This document shows, in pieces, positions 24,432-33,589 of a stretch of 64,000 nucleotides of DNA; position 1 is the stretch's first letter; the number at the start of each line of letters is the position of its first letter. Origin of the DNA: Nocardia blacklockiae (GTDB taxonomy: Bacteria > Actinomycetota > Actinomycetes > Mycobacteriales > Mycobacteriaceae); assembly GCF_015477355.1 (NCBI RefSeq), contig NZ_JADLRJ010000013.1, forward strand, positions 124,001-188,000. Reading direction: 5' to 3'. The position numbers and the translations under genes were made by a program. The notes under the pieces were generated by a model, which saw nothing but the letters and a program-made list of their open reading frames with translations, did no database searches and was not told the origin of the DNA.

Positions 24432-25601
24432 TCAGTACCCGACATACGAACCCCCCGAACGCATCTGCGCCACCCCGGGCACGTCGCTGACCGACCCGTA
24501 CCGATCGATCGCGTAGCGCACTCCGGCGATGATGTTGTCCACCGGATTCCAGATGTCCCGATGCCCGGGCAGCGCGTAGGCATTGAAGGTGGAGTCGATG
24601 GTCTGCATGATCCCCTTCGACGGGTGCCCCGCCGCCGCATTGCTGTCCCACAGATTGATCGCGTGCGGATTGCCGCTCGACTCGTGCTGGATGATCGCCG
24701 CGATGGCGGACGGATCTATCTGACTCAGGTCGTAACCCTGCTGCCGGAGGATTTGCAGCGCCTGATTGATCCACATGCCCGTATTGCCGGACGGCACTCC
24801 CGACGGCGGTCCCCCGCCCGTCGCCGCATGCCGCGTCGGCTGCGCCGCACGAACCGGATTCGACTCGGCGACATAGCGATTCGCCAGCGCCGACACCTGC
24901 TCGGCCGTCACGGCGGTGGCGGCCTGGCCCTGCCCGAGGACCGATCCGGCGCGATGCAGCGCGTTGCCGAGCGTCTCGATCACCTGGCGCTGCCCGGCCG
25001 CGGTGTTGGCCACCGGCCCGAGCGCCGTGAGCGCCGCGTCGGTCTCGGCGATGATGGCCTGGATCGCCGCCCGGCCCGCCGTGGTGTCGTCGGCGGCCCC
25101 GCCGAGCAGCCGCGACAGCTCCGCGTTGAGATGCCCCATCGCACCGCTCTGCCCGGCCCGATTCCCGTTGTCGGCCAGGTAGTTTCCGCCCATCGCGCCG
25201 CCCCAGGCCACCGGCCCGGTCGGCACGTCTGTCGCGAACGTGGGCGGTGCGTACGGCTGTCCGGAGTCGCCCGGGGCGCCGGTCCCGTATTGGGCCGCCA
25301 TGGCGGTGAGCGCTCCCATGGCCGCGGCCGCCATCGGCAGGGACGCTGCCGCCGCCATGCCGTCGGCCTGTGGAGCCGCGGGCGCGGGCGCGGTCTGGGC
25401 CCCGGCCGAATTTCCGGCGGTGGGAGCCGAAGATGCCTGCGCCGCAGCGGGTTTCGCGGTCGAGACGGGCGCGGGCGTCGACCCGCGAGGAGTGCCTTTC
25501 CGATCCTTGCGATCCCGGCGCGGCTCGGCGACGGCAATGCTCGGCCGCGCGTCCACGCCCTCGCCGACGCTCGGATCAGGTCTCTCGCGCTCGCCCGCCA
25601 T
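24432..25601 (-). CDS. SLT-type lytic transglycosylase
   Basis: The last 110 residues of 389 form a lysozyme-like SLT domain. The catalytic glutamate is E307 in IIQHESSGNP. The GIMQTIDSTFNAY and NIIAGVRYAIDRYG motifs are typical of actinobacterial resuscitation and transglycosylase proteins. The N-terminal part is Ala/Pro-rich with SLPMAAAAMGALTAMA. These enzymes cut the glycan strand and make room for trans-envelope machines. It is the last gene of the type IV-like operon, 49 bases after the anchored-protein gene. GAGG precedes the ATG. Confidence 0.82.
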   Translation of the reverse strand: MAGERERPDPSVGEGVDARPSIAVAEPRRDRKDRKGTPRGSTPAPVSTAKPAAAQASSAPTAGNSAGAQTAPAPAAPQADGMAAAASLPMAAAAMGALTAMAAQYGTGAPGDSGQPYAPPTFATDVPTGPVAWGGAMGGNYLADNGNRAGQSGAMGHLNAELSRLLGGAADDTTAGRAAIQAIIAETDAALTALGPVANTAAGQRQVIETLGNALHRAGSVLGQGQAATAVTAEQVSALANRYVAESNPVRAAQPTRHAATGGGPPSGVPSGNTGMWINQALQILRQQGYDLSQIDPSAIAAIIQHESSGNPHAINLWDSNAAAGHPSKGIMQTIDSTFNAYALPGHRDIWNPVDNIIAGVRYAIDRYGSVSDVPGVAQMRSGGSYVGY

Positions 25602-25650
25602 TCACTGCCTCACAGCGCCCGCCGTCTTCGCCCGGCGCGGCGCGCCCGGT

Positions 25651-26556
25651 TCACGCGGCACCCCGCAGGACCCGCTTCACCCGCACGTCCGCACCCGTCG
25701 GAATGTATTGCTCCACCGCCTGTCCCGTGCTCGGGTCGATGGTTACGAGCTGAGTCCCGCCGACCGACACTCCGACCCGCGTGGGCGCGTTGTTGCGGAA
25801 GTCCCAGAACACCAGGTCACCCGCCGACGCCGCGGCGGTCGCGACCCGCTGACCGCACGCGGCCTGCTCGGCCACGGTGGCCGGCAGCGACACCATGGTC
25901 GGCAGGCCGGGCTTGGAGATGTCGGCACACGACTCGGCCTGCACGGAACCGTCCGACCCGTAACGGATCTGCGGCGCACCCTGCCCGCCGGCCGCCTCTT
26001 GCCCGTTCGCGCCCCCGGAACCGCAGTTCCCGGTGAAGGGCGCGGCCGACGCCTGCGCGATCACCGACCGCGCGAACGCCGCGTCGCCGCCGCTCTGCGC
26101 GGCCCCGCCGCCCTGCGCTCCCGCCAGCGCGAGCTGCCGGGCGCACTCCGCCGCCGTCCCACTGTTGTACCCACGCAGCGGCGGCAGCTGATAAGGCGCG
26201 GCCCGCATCGCGGTCAAACAGCTACGCTGCCAATCGTTCACGGACTTGTCGTCGGGCGCCACGGTGAGGCTCGCGTACGGATTCGTGGACGGCACCACCG
26301 AGGGCGTCGCGGTCGGATACCGCGACTCGTCCCCGCCCGCCACCGGCGGCTCGGTCATGACGACCGACGACTCCGGGCCGATCGCGCTGTCGCACTGGTA
26401 ATGAAAGTCCGACGCCAGCGCACCGGTGGTGCTGCCGGTGACCGTAACCACCAGAATCATGACGAACACGATCACCGCCACCACGGCGACCACGATCCAG
26501 CCCCAGGCGGGAACCATCGCCAGCAGCATGGTCACCATGATCACGCGGTTGAGCAT
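25651..26556 (-). CDS. Membrane-anchored extracellular protein of the type IV operon
   Basis: The 301-residue protein has one strong N-terminal membrane helix (residues 17-40, WGWIVVAVVAVIVFVMILVV). A Cys-containing extracellular region follows, and it ends with AGDLVFWDFRNNAPTRVGVS. This looks like an NlpC/P60-like fold that has lost its catalytic Cys. GGAGAG precedes the ATG. It lies between the VirB6-like gene and the SLT gene in one leftward unit. An assembly or wall-binding role is inferred. Confidence 0.6.
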   Translation of the reverse strand: MLNRVIMVTMLLAMVPAWGWIVVAVVAVIVFVMILVVTVTGSTTGALASDFHYQCDSAIGPESSVVMTEPPVAGGDESRYPTATPSVVPSTNPYASLTVAPDDKSVNDWQRSCLTAMRAAPYQLPPLRGYNSGTAAECARQLALAGAQGGGAAQSGGDAAFARSVIAQASAAPFTGNCGSGGANGQEAAGGQGAPQIRYGSDGSVQAESCADISKPGLPTMVSLPATVAEQAACGQRVATAAASAGDLVFWDFRNNAPTRVGVSVGGTQLVTIDPSTGQAVEQYIPTGADVRVKRVLRGAA

Positions 26557-26598
26557 CTGTCTCTCTCCAATTCAGCGTGTCCGGCCGAGCGGCGAGCC

Positions 26599-29175
26599 CT
26601 ACCGCAGCCTCCTCGCCACGTCGGCGAGGCCGTCACGCCACCGCGGATGCGGCCGGTTGGGGCCGGCCGCGCCGCCGCTGGGCACCACCGACAGCGACGG
26701 CACTCGTTCTTCGCCGTGCAGGCGCTGTTCGGTGCGGAGGGTTTCGTAGACCTCGTCGCGCACGGCGCGCATGCGCGTCTGGTCCGTCACGTCCGCCATG
26801 ACGCCGTTCTCGCCACTGATCACTTCTTGCAGGCGCTTGGCGTGCTCGTTCTTGATCCAGTTCTGCATGCGTTCCGCGTCGCGAGCCGACAGGTTGGCAG
26901 GCAGCAGCGGGGAAGCGGCAGCAAATTGGCGCCCCTGGACGACATTGCGCAGATCACCCATCATAAGATCGCGCTCTTCGCTGGTTGCATGGTCGAAATA
27001 GTGGCGGACGAACCTGAACTGTTCACCATTGTTGTAACCGCCGTCCAGATCGACACCACCGCGACGGGTTCGGCGAAGCCTGCGCGCCGCCTGCTCCATC
27101 GTGGCGTAATCGGCAGCGACCTCGTCCGCGTCGATCCGCCCGAAGAACGAGTGGCCGCCCTGGTTGGGAGCGCGGAGGTACGCGATCGTGGACTCCTGGG
27201 CGCGATGCACCGAAGCGACCATCAACGACAGGTCGTCGTCCTTCAGCGGCTCGGCCTTGGCCATCTTCTCCACAATGGCGCGCGAGCGGCCCGCGTACCG
27301 GGCCATCCGCTCGTCGGTACCGCCGGCTCGCCGGTGCGCGCCCTGCACATCGGCGATACTGCCGTCGTTGTCCAGCACGCCCTGCACACCCGCCGCAGTA
27401 CCGCGCACTGTGTCCAGTCCGCCGTACACCTCGGCGTCCTCGGCGAATTGCATACCGAGTTGTTCCCACTTCATGTAGGAGGCGTTGTACATGCCGTTGT
27501 AGCCGCCCATGCGGCCTTCGTCCACCCACACGCCTCCCTGCGCTTCGGCCATTCTCGCCTTCAGCCGCGACTGCGGATGGAACGATCCGGGCAGTCCGCC
27601 CAGAATCCATTCGCTGAGTGGCGAATTCGCCAACGTGCTCGCTCCGGCGAACACCGCCAGTCCGCTCATGTGGCGCTCCGCGCCCATCTGGCCCATCCCG
27701 ATGGCCCGACCACCGCCGCCACCACCACCGCCGCCACCACCACCGCTGCGGATCAGTCCGCCCTGGGTGGCCAGCGCGAATCGGTTCGCGACCCATTCGT
27801 TGCCGTGGTCCAGACTGTCGCCCAGCTTCCCCAACTGCATGATCGCGACGATCATCACCACCGCGCCGATGAAGAACACCGCCATCTGCTGTCCCGGAGC
27901 CTGTTTGAACAGATTCCCCATGAACAGCACGTAGAAGCCGAGAAAGATGGTGTAAGCGGCCATCTTTCCTGCCGCGATGAATCCGTCCACGACATTGCGG
28001 ATGAGAAATGTCTGCGTCGGGCCGTAGATGAATCCGCCCGCGGCGAACCCGAAGATGCACATGATGCCGTGATAGATCGCGTCCATGGCGGACTTGATGA
28101 TCTTGATGCCGAGATACACCGCGAAGGCCAGCAGCACACCACCGCAGAGGATCAGGATCAGTCCCGCTCCGATCTGGCTCACCGAGACGTCGTCGGCGGC
28201 GGCGTACGCCGCGGCATCGCCGCAGGCTTTCATGCCGTTCTTGATGCGTTCGCTGCTGCCGGCATTGACACCGGCCGACCACATCGCCTCGCAGTTGGGC
28301 CGCTGGTCGACCACGTGCCCGAAATTCCAGACCTGCAACGGTTTTCGCGCGAAGTTGTCGGCCAGGTCGGCCTGCATGGTTTCCACCAGCTGCTTCGGAT
28401 TCGGATTCGAATTGCCGTTCAGCCCGGCGGCCACCGTGATACCGACATTGCGCCCCTGCGCCAGCCACCCGTTGGAGCCGAGCACCTCACCGAGCGGGTG
28501 GGCCAGGAACATCGTGCCCACGATCGCAACGCCGAGCATGGTGACGACCTGCAACGTCGCCTTGGTATAGAAACCGCGCGTGACGAAGTAGGCGACGAAG
28601 AACGCGCCGATCGTCGCGGCCGTGATCAACATGATCGAGGTCGCGAGCTGGTTGGTCAGACTCTCCGCCACACCGCGCAGGGCGGCGCTGAAGATGTCCA
28701 GCCAACGGAAACTCAGCGCCCAGCCGATCAACCAGATCGAGGACGTGACGAGCACGCTCCACCCGGCGAACTCCAGATTCACGATGATCGAGATGCCCGT
28801 GTCCACCGGATGGAACAGGCCGCCGGGGTCGGTCACGATCTGGTACCTCGACAGCGGCACGCCCGCGGAGTCGTGGATGTTCATCCAGCTCAGCCCACCG
28901 TTGCCGGGATCGCTTGTGCTCGTGTCCGTCTCGGTAGCCGTGGCAGTCTGTGCCGTGGCCACCGCGCCGACGATCAGCGGAAGTCCGAACAGCGCGAACA
29001 GCGTCACCGACGACCACACGGTCCACCACCGGCGGCGCGTCACGGCGGTCCAGCTCACGAACGTCTGCCACAGCGCCGAGGGACGCCACTTGCGGGCGTC
29101 GAAAAGATCCATCTGCCAGTTGAAGAACCGCAGTTCGGCCTGGGTACGGCGATCGGAACCGCCGACGATGATCAT
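26599..29175 (-). CDS. VirB6/TrbL-like polytopic membrane protein
   Basis: The 858-residue protein has a cytoplasmic N-terminus and about seven or eight membrane helices (near 52-72, 138-158, 175-200, 205-225, 335-360, 370-395, 405-425, 430-448). A run of 12 glycines (about 478-489) and a long charged cytoplasmic tail of about 370 residues follow. This is the plan of TrbL/VirB6-type inner-membrane channel proteins in Gram-positive type IV systems. Its ATG overlaps the VirB4 stop as ATGA, so the two are coupled. The start used is that ATG; an upstream extension overlaps the VirB4 gene. Confidence 0.75.
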   Translation of the reverse strand: MIIVGGSDRRTQAELRFFNWQMDLFDARKWRPSALWQTFVSWTAVTRRRWWTVWSSVTLFALFGLPLIVGAVATAQTATATETDTSTSDPGNGGLSWMNIHDSAGVPLSRYQIVTDPGGLFHPVDTGISIIVNLEFAGWSVLVTSSIWLIGWALSFRWLDIFSAALRGVAESLTNQLATSIMLITAATIGAFFVAYFVTRGFYTKATLQVVTMLGVAIVGTMFLAHPLGEVLGSNGWLAQGRNVGITVAAGLNGNSNPNPKQLVETMQADLADNFARKPLQVWNFGHVVDQRPNCEAMWSAGVNAGSSERIKNGMKACGDAAAYAAADDVSVSQIGAGLILILCGGVLLAFAVYLGIKIIKSAMDAIYHGIMCIFGFAAGGFIYGPTQTFLIRNVVDGFIAAGKMAAYTIFLGFYVLFMGNLFKQAPGQQMAVFFIGAVVMIVAIMQLGKLGDSLDHGNEWVANRFALATQGGLIRSGGGGGGGGGGGGRAIGMGQMGAERHMSGLAVFAGASTLANSPLSEWILGGLPGSFHPQSRLKARMAEAQGGVWVDEGRMGGYNGMYNASYMKWEQLGMQFAEDAEVYGGLDTVRGTAAGVQGVLDNDGSIADVQGAHRRAGGTDERMARYAGRSRAIVEKMAKAEPLKDDDLSLMVASVHRAQESTIAYLRAPNQGGHSFFGRIDADEVAADYATMEQAARRLRRTRRGGVDLDGGYNNGEQFRFVRHYFDHATSEERDLMMGDLRNVVQGRQFAAASPLLPANLSARDAERMQNWIKNEHAKRLQEVISGENGVMADVTDQTRMRAVRDEVYETLRTEQRLHGEERVPSLSVVPSGGAAGPNRPHPRWRDGLADVARRLR

Positions 29176-31691
29176 GACACTGCCTGCCGTTCCGCCACCA
29201 TCTTCCGCGCCACCTCGGGCGTGCTGCCGATCGCCTCGGCCCGGTCCGGCCGGGCGGGGCCGAGCACCTTGCCCCGGCCGATCCGGTTCAGCGCGTCGCG
29301 CATGAACATCTCGCCGCGCCGCTCCTCGGGGACCTGGCGGCCCGGACCGACCGGGGGCGAGGTCTCCTCGCGCAGCACCTGCAACAGGAACGGGGCCTCC
29401 GACAGATCCACGCCCAGCCACTCCAGGCTGTTGCGCGCCAGCGTCTCGTCGCGCTGCCGGAAGACGAACCGGTTCGGGATCAGATTGTGTGCCGCGCCTT
29501 GGAAGTCGGTGGCCGGGTCGTGCGAGGCCAGTCCGATCGCGGCCAGATGCTTTCGGCCGTCACGGCTGAAATCCGAGGTCACCGCCCCGCCCACCTGGGT
29601 CTGCGTGAAGTGGTGCGCCTCGTCGCCGACCAGCAGGCCGAAACGTCCGTTGTCGGTGAGGAACGCGTCCCTCGCCGCGACGCCCACCAGCTCGTACAGC
29701 GCGGTGCCGAGCCGCTTGGTCAGCGGCAGCCGGTTGTACAGGTGCGGGGTGGTCAGTTCCTCCGCGGACGGCAGCGACAGCTGGTGGCTGCGCACCACCG
29801 TGGCCGCGGCGTCCAGCCGCAGCGTCGGCAGTCTCGGATCGAACAGCACCGGCATCCGGTCGACGATGGTGCCCAGCCGCGCGGCCAGATCCGCGTACTC
29901 CTCGCCGTACCGGCCCTCGTCCCGCATTCGGCGCACGACGTGGAACAGGTCCAGCATGCTCCGAATGTTGTGCTCTTCCATGCCTTTCTGGCTCAGCAGG
30001 TTGCCCATCGCCGCGCCCGCGCCGCTGGTCGGCGACAGGTCGAGCAGGGGCAGGATCGAGTCCAGCGTGCGCTCCCCGGCCACCCGCCGGGGGAACAGCC
30101 GCAGCGGATCGAGCGAGACGACCGGATTGCTCAGATCGATCACCACGGCGTCGTCGATGGACGAGGCGAAATGCTCCCACTCCCCCACCTGACTGCGATC
30201 GATGGCGAGGAACTGGCCGCCCATGTCGTGCACGAGCACGGCCATCAATTTCAGGAAATACGACTTGCCCGAACCGAGTTCGCCGGTGACCGCGAACGAC
30301 GCGGACAGGTCGTGCAGCGCCGCCTCCATGATGCCGAAATGGATGGGCTCGAAATTGCCGGAGAGCAGATTGACGCCGATCACGGGCCCGCTGTCGTCAC
30401 CGATCTGACTGGTGATGAAGGGTACGAACCCGGCCCACATGTCCGAGGGCACGATATGCGCGAAATCGTCGTAGGCACGCCGCATCGGGCTGCCCGGAAT
30501 CATCATCGACCACAGATCGACCTGCGCGCCCAGCGGCGTGGTCATCTCCACCTGGAACCGCTTGTACCGCCGCTTGATCTTGTTGACCGCGTCCATCGTG
30601 GTCTCGTGCGACGAACTGCCGACCGCGATGACCGTGGTGAACGAGACCTCCGATTCGCCGCCGTTCACCTCGAAGTGGTGGTTGTACTCCGCGAGCGCCT
30701 GCGCCTTCGTCATCAGCGTGTTCTGCGCGAAGGACATCTCCTGGTCGCGCTGATCCATCTGCTCGCCCAGTCGGCGCAGATTCAGCTCGTTGTTCTTGAG
30801 TACCATCTCGGCGGGCTTCGTCGAGACCCGGATGCCCCAGTCCACCGTCACATCGTCGAATCCCTCCAGCACGGAGAGGAATTCGCTGCCGCCCGGGAAC
30901 GTCATGCCCGCGTAGGGGAACGAATGCGGCGTGATCATCGCCTGGTACGAGGGCCAGTAATCGTAATCCGGCTGCACCACTTTGATCACCGGGACGAAGG
31001 ACGGCCGCACCCGCCGCTTGCTGTCGGACTGTGCCCCTTCGTCGAGCGCAGCGGACCGGAACACCGCCGCGGTCGCGTCGTCCAGAATTCCCGCCCGGGT
31101 GGGCGCGACGGGATCGCCGCCCGCGCCCCGGGAAAGATAGTGTTCCCACAGCCATTGGAACAGCGACGCCGGTACGGGGGTCGGCTCGAACTCGCTGCCG
31201 ATCCGCGACAGGATCTCCTTCGCCTTCTGGTCGTACTGCTCCAAGTCGGCGCGCGTGATCCCCGAGGTGTCCACGCTGGCCGAGCCGCCGCGCAGGACCC
31301 GGGACAGGCCGGAGATGGCGGAGCTGGTCGTGCCCACCGGAATGGTCAGCAGATGCAACCTGGTCTGCGGCATGATCGACCGCACCCGCTCGTAGGAGGC
31401 GACCACCTCGAGCGCGTAGTCCTCGCACTCGTCGAGGTCGATACCCTCCACCATCTTGCTCAGCACGTCGAGGGTGTTGAGCCGCGCCTGAATTCCCAGC
31501 AGCAGCGAACCACTGGGCAGATTGTTGATCAGAGCGTGGTGCGCGGACTTCACATCGTATTTGTCGCTCTCCTTGCGGAGACCGTAGCCGAGGGGCGTGA
31601 TGAAATAGGTCGCGGTCACCAGTCCGGCATGGGTGAATTGCAGATTGCCGCGAATGGCGGCGGTGGGCTGGAGTTCCCGTTCGAATGCCAT
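29172..31691 (-). CDS. VirB4-like type IV secretion ATPase
   Basis: This 839-residue protein is a VirB4/TraC-type motor. Walker A is TGELGSGKSYF at about 469-479 and Walker B is LLVGDEAHH at about 686-694. It has a long N-terminal domain typical of the actinobacterial branch. VirB4 ATPases energise pilus or channel assembly and substrate transfer at the cytoplasmic face. The ATG overlaps the PrgI-like stop as TGATG. It is the most diagnostic gene of the type IV-like operon. ESX motors are EccC proteins with FtsK-type domains, so this is a different machine. Confidence 0.85.
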   Translation of the reverse strand: MAFERELQPTAAIRGNLQFTHAGLVTATYFITPLGYGLRKESDKYDVKSAHHALINNLPSGSLLLGIQARLNTLDVLSKMVEGIDLDECEDYALEVVASYERVRSIMPQTRLHLLTIPVGTTSSAISGLSRVLRGGSASVDTSGITRADLEQYDQKAKEILSRIGSEFEPTPVPASLFQWLWEHYLSRGAGGDPVAPTRAGILDDATAAVFRSAALDEGAQSDSKRRVRPSFVPVIKVVQPDYDYWPSYQAMITPHSFPYAGMTFPGGSEFLSVLEGFDDVTVDWGIRVSTKPAEMVLKNNELNLRRLGEQMDQRDQEMSFAQNTLMTKAQALAEYNHHFEVNGGESEVSFTTVIAVGSSSHETTMDAVNKIKRRYKRFQVEMTTPLGAQVDLWSMMIPGSPMRRAYDDFAHIVPSDMWAGFVPFITSQIGDDSGPVIGVNLLSGNFEPIHFGIMEAALHDLSASFAVTGELGSGKSYFLKLMAVLVHDMGGQFLAIDRSQVGEWEHFASSIDDAVVIDLSNPVVSLDPLRLFPRRVAGERTLDSILPLLDLSPTSGAGAAMGNLLSQKGMEEHNIRSMLDLFHVVRRMRDEGRYGEEYADLAARLGTIVDRMPVLFDPRLPTLRLDAAATVVRSHQLSLPSAEELTTPHLYNRLPLTKRLGTALYELVGVAARDAFLTDNGRFGLLVGDEAHHFTQTQVGGAVTSDFSRDGRKHLAAIGLASHDPATDFQGAAHNLIPNRFVFRQRDETLARNSLEWLGVDLSEAPFLLQVLREETSPPVGPGRQVPEERRGEMFMRDALNRIGRGKVLGPARPDRAEAIGSTPEVARKMVAERQAVS

Positions 31692-32230
31692 CAGCCTCGC
31701 CCTTCCGCCGCGACTCCGTTGCCGTTCACGGTCGTCATGCGCTTGGACACCGCACTCCACCGGTCGACAATGCTCTGCGCCGGTTCCAAGACCGAGACGG
31801 GCGCCGGACCGGCCGCCGCGGCCGTGATCTGCTCACGGTCGGGAAGAATCACCACAATGCTCTCCTCGATGAACATGGTGTGCCGCGCGGACTCCTCGGT
31901 CACCGGCATCCCCGCTGCCGACACCGGTTTGCGGACGAGGATCAGCCGCCCCACCCACAGAATTCGCGAAGTGGTCCGCACGCCGGTGTAGGGCACCAGC
32001 CCGAGACCGAACACCGCGGCGATCGTCACGATCGTGCCCGCGATGAAGGTGACGGCGGGATTCAGCGGCAACGTCATGGCGAACACCGAAGTGATCAGCA
32101 TGAGTACCACCCCGCCCACCACCTGAGGCAAGGTATACGGCCCGAACGGCAGTTTCTGCCCGTTCTGCGCCTTGCCGACCATGGTCGGCACCCGTTTGAC
32201 CGGGGTGTATACCTTGATCAGCTGACTCAC
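31691..32230 (-). CDS. PrgI/VirB3-like membrane protein
   Basis: The 179-residue protein starts with KVYTPVKRVPTMVG and has two membrane helices (LPQVVGGVVLMLITSVFAM and AVTFIAGTIVTIAAVFGLGL). The SCO6880/PrgI-type family found directly upstream of VirB4 in Gram-positive type IV systems has this plan. The GTG start at 32230 overlaps the preceding stop as GTGA. Confidence 0.7.
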   Translation of the reverse strand: MSQLIKVYTPVKRVPTMVGKAQNGQKLPFGPYTLPQVVGGVVLMLITSVFAMTLPLNPAVTFIAGTIVTIAAVFGLGLVPYTGVRTTSRILWVGRLILVRKPVSAAGMPVTEESARHTMFIEESIVVILPDREQITAAAAGPAPVSVLEPAQSIVDRWSAVSKRMTTVNGNGVAAEGRG

Positions 32231-32490
32231 CGATAACTCCCGATCGGGTGATCGGGAACCACGTTGTTGGCGTCGACACGGGCATAGTTGATCAGGGTGG
32301 GCAGGATCCACAGCAGCACGGCCGCGAGGATCGCCGACCCGGCGACCATCAGGATCTTGCTCGGCGAGAGCTTCGACTTAGCGCCCTCGGAGATCAGCAA
32401 GCCGATCCCGACGATGGCGATGATGATCATGCCCAGCCAACGCACCGTCTCCAGAATGTATTCGAGAATGATGCCGAGTTGAGTGCCCAT
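32227..32490 (-). CDS. Small two-helix membrane protein, VirB2/pilin-like
   Basis: At 87 residues, with helices at about 14-34 (VRWLGMIIIAIVGIGLLI) and 46-66, it has the size and hairpin topology of VirB2/TrbC-type or TcpD-like subunits. It is placed between the TcpC-like and PrgI-like genes as in conjugation operons. The sequence alone does not prove pilin function. AAAGGG precedes the ATG. Confidence 0.6.
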   Translation of the reverse strand: MGTQLGIILEYILETVRWLGMIIIAIVGIGLLISEGAKSKLSPSKILMVAGSAILAAVLLWILPTLINYARVDANNVVPDHPIGSYR

Positions 32491-32508
32491 TTGACTGCCC
32501 TTTCCGGA

Positions 32509-33549
32509 TCAGTTCTGACGTGCGGGCGGGACCGACACCGTCGTCGACGGCGCGGTTGTGGTGGCTTGTGCGGCAGCCCCACCCTGGTTCTGGTCGGCCA
32601 CGATCGTGAGCGGAGTCCGCAGGGCCGGTATGGCGTCCACCGATTGCACCTGCCACTGTCCGGTGGGGCGCACGAGAGTCAACGGGTAGGCGAGCGTGGG
32701 GACGCCGCCCTCGGCGCCCTTCGCGTTGACCGAGGCCAGCACGTGGGCGGTGGAACCCGTTGCGCCGCAACCGTTGTCGTCGGCGGTCACCGAGGCCGTC
32801 TCCACCGTGGTGAACGGCGACGGCGACGGCGCGACGATTCCGGAGTTCAGCACGGTGTAGCGGGACAGGTCGCCGTTGCCGGACAGGTACGCCTTGACGA
32901 ATCCGATGGCCACCTGCGCGAGCGGGGTGTCCGCGGCACAGGTCGCCGTATAGGACAGGGCGACATCGCCGCCGCGCGCCGGCGCCTCCACGAGGCTCGG
33001 GATCGACAATGCCCGCAACCCGTCGGTCACCGAGATCGCGACCCGGTAGTACTGGCGCGCCGCACCGTCCTTGCCGGTGGCCGCGACCGCGCCGGGCCCG
33101 CCCATGCGGACCGACACGGTGACCGACCAGATCTCGGCATTGCCCGCGGTCAGCTTGCGCGACGAGTGCACCACCTGCGCGTCGGCGACCTGGCGGTGAT
33201 TACTGGGCAGCGTGATCTGTTGTCCCGCACTGACATACTGCGCGATCCGCTCCTGCTGATCGGAGGTCGCGCCGAGATAGGTCACCACGAAATCCCGGGC
33301 GAACGACTCGGCCAGGTCGGAACGTCCGATCAGGCCCACGGTCGTCTCGTCGGACGGGCCGGGCGGCGGCGAGGAGAACCAGCTCAGGACGGCATGGACA
33401 CCACCGAGCACGGCGAGCACGGCCAGTCCCGCGACGAGAATATTGTCGCGGCGGCGGCGGACGGCCATCCGGCGAAGGAGTTCTTCACCCGAATCCGCCG
33501 ATCGCGCCTTTGTTCTCACCCTCGAAATAGTAGAGAGCGCATTCGTCAC
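32509..33549 (-). CDS. TcpC/VirB8-like channel protein
   Basis: The 346-residue protein has one N-terminal membrane helix after a basic segment (RRRRDNILVAGLAVLAVLGG). Two extracellular domains of about 120 residues with the NTF2/VirB8 pattern follow (AESFARDFVVTYLG and VAIGFVKAYLSGNGDLSRY). A Thr-rich tail ends it. TcpC proteins form the periplasm-side scaffold of Gram-positive conjugation channels. GTG 33549 with GAGGG upstream is chosen; a GTG 15 bases earlier would abut the TTCCC palindrome. It is the first gene of the type IV-like operon. Confidence 0.72.
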   Translation of the reverse strand: MTNALSTISRVRTKARSADSGEELLRRMAVRRRRDNILVAGLAVLAVLGGVHAVLSWFSSPPPGPSDETTVGLIGRSDLAESFARDFVVTYLGATSDQQERIAQYVSAGQQITLPSNHRQVADAQVVHSSRKLTAGNAEIWSVTVSVRMGGPGAVAATGKDGAARQYYRVAISVTDGLRALSIPSLVEAPARGGDVALSYTATCAADTPLAQVAIGFVKAYLSGNGDLSRYTVLNSGIVAPSPSPFTTVETASVTADDNGCGATGSTAHVLASVNAKGAEGGVPTLAYPLTLVRPTGQWQVQSVDAIPALRTPLTIVADQNQGGAAAQATTTAPSTTVSVPPARQN

Positions 33550-33564
33550 CACCGGGTCCCTCAC

Positions 33565-33580
33565 TTCCCGGCACTGGGAA
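33565..33580. promoter_or_regulatory. TTCCC-N6-GGGAA palindrome before the type IV operon
   Basis: TTCCC, GGCACT, GGGAA is a perfect 5-bp inverted repeat located 15 bases upstream of the TcpC-like start. It lies in the short gap behind the PAS-like gene. Confidence 0.6.
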
Positions 33581-33589
33581 TGGTCGAAA

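Noticed and set aside
25240-30192. A 1650-codon plus-strand frame across the type IV operon
   Set aside because: It has no recognisable domain, runs antisense to VirB4, VirB6 and other convincing genes, and has a composition typical of antisense GC-rich frames.
24432-33580. The idea that this is an integrated conjugative element
   Set aside because: No relaxase, coupling protein, integrase, attachment site or flanking tRNA is seen in the window, although genes outside it cannot be excluded.
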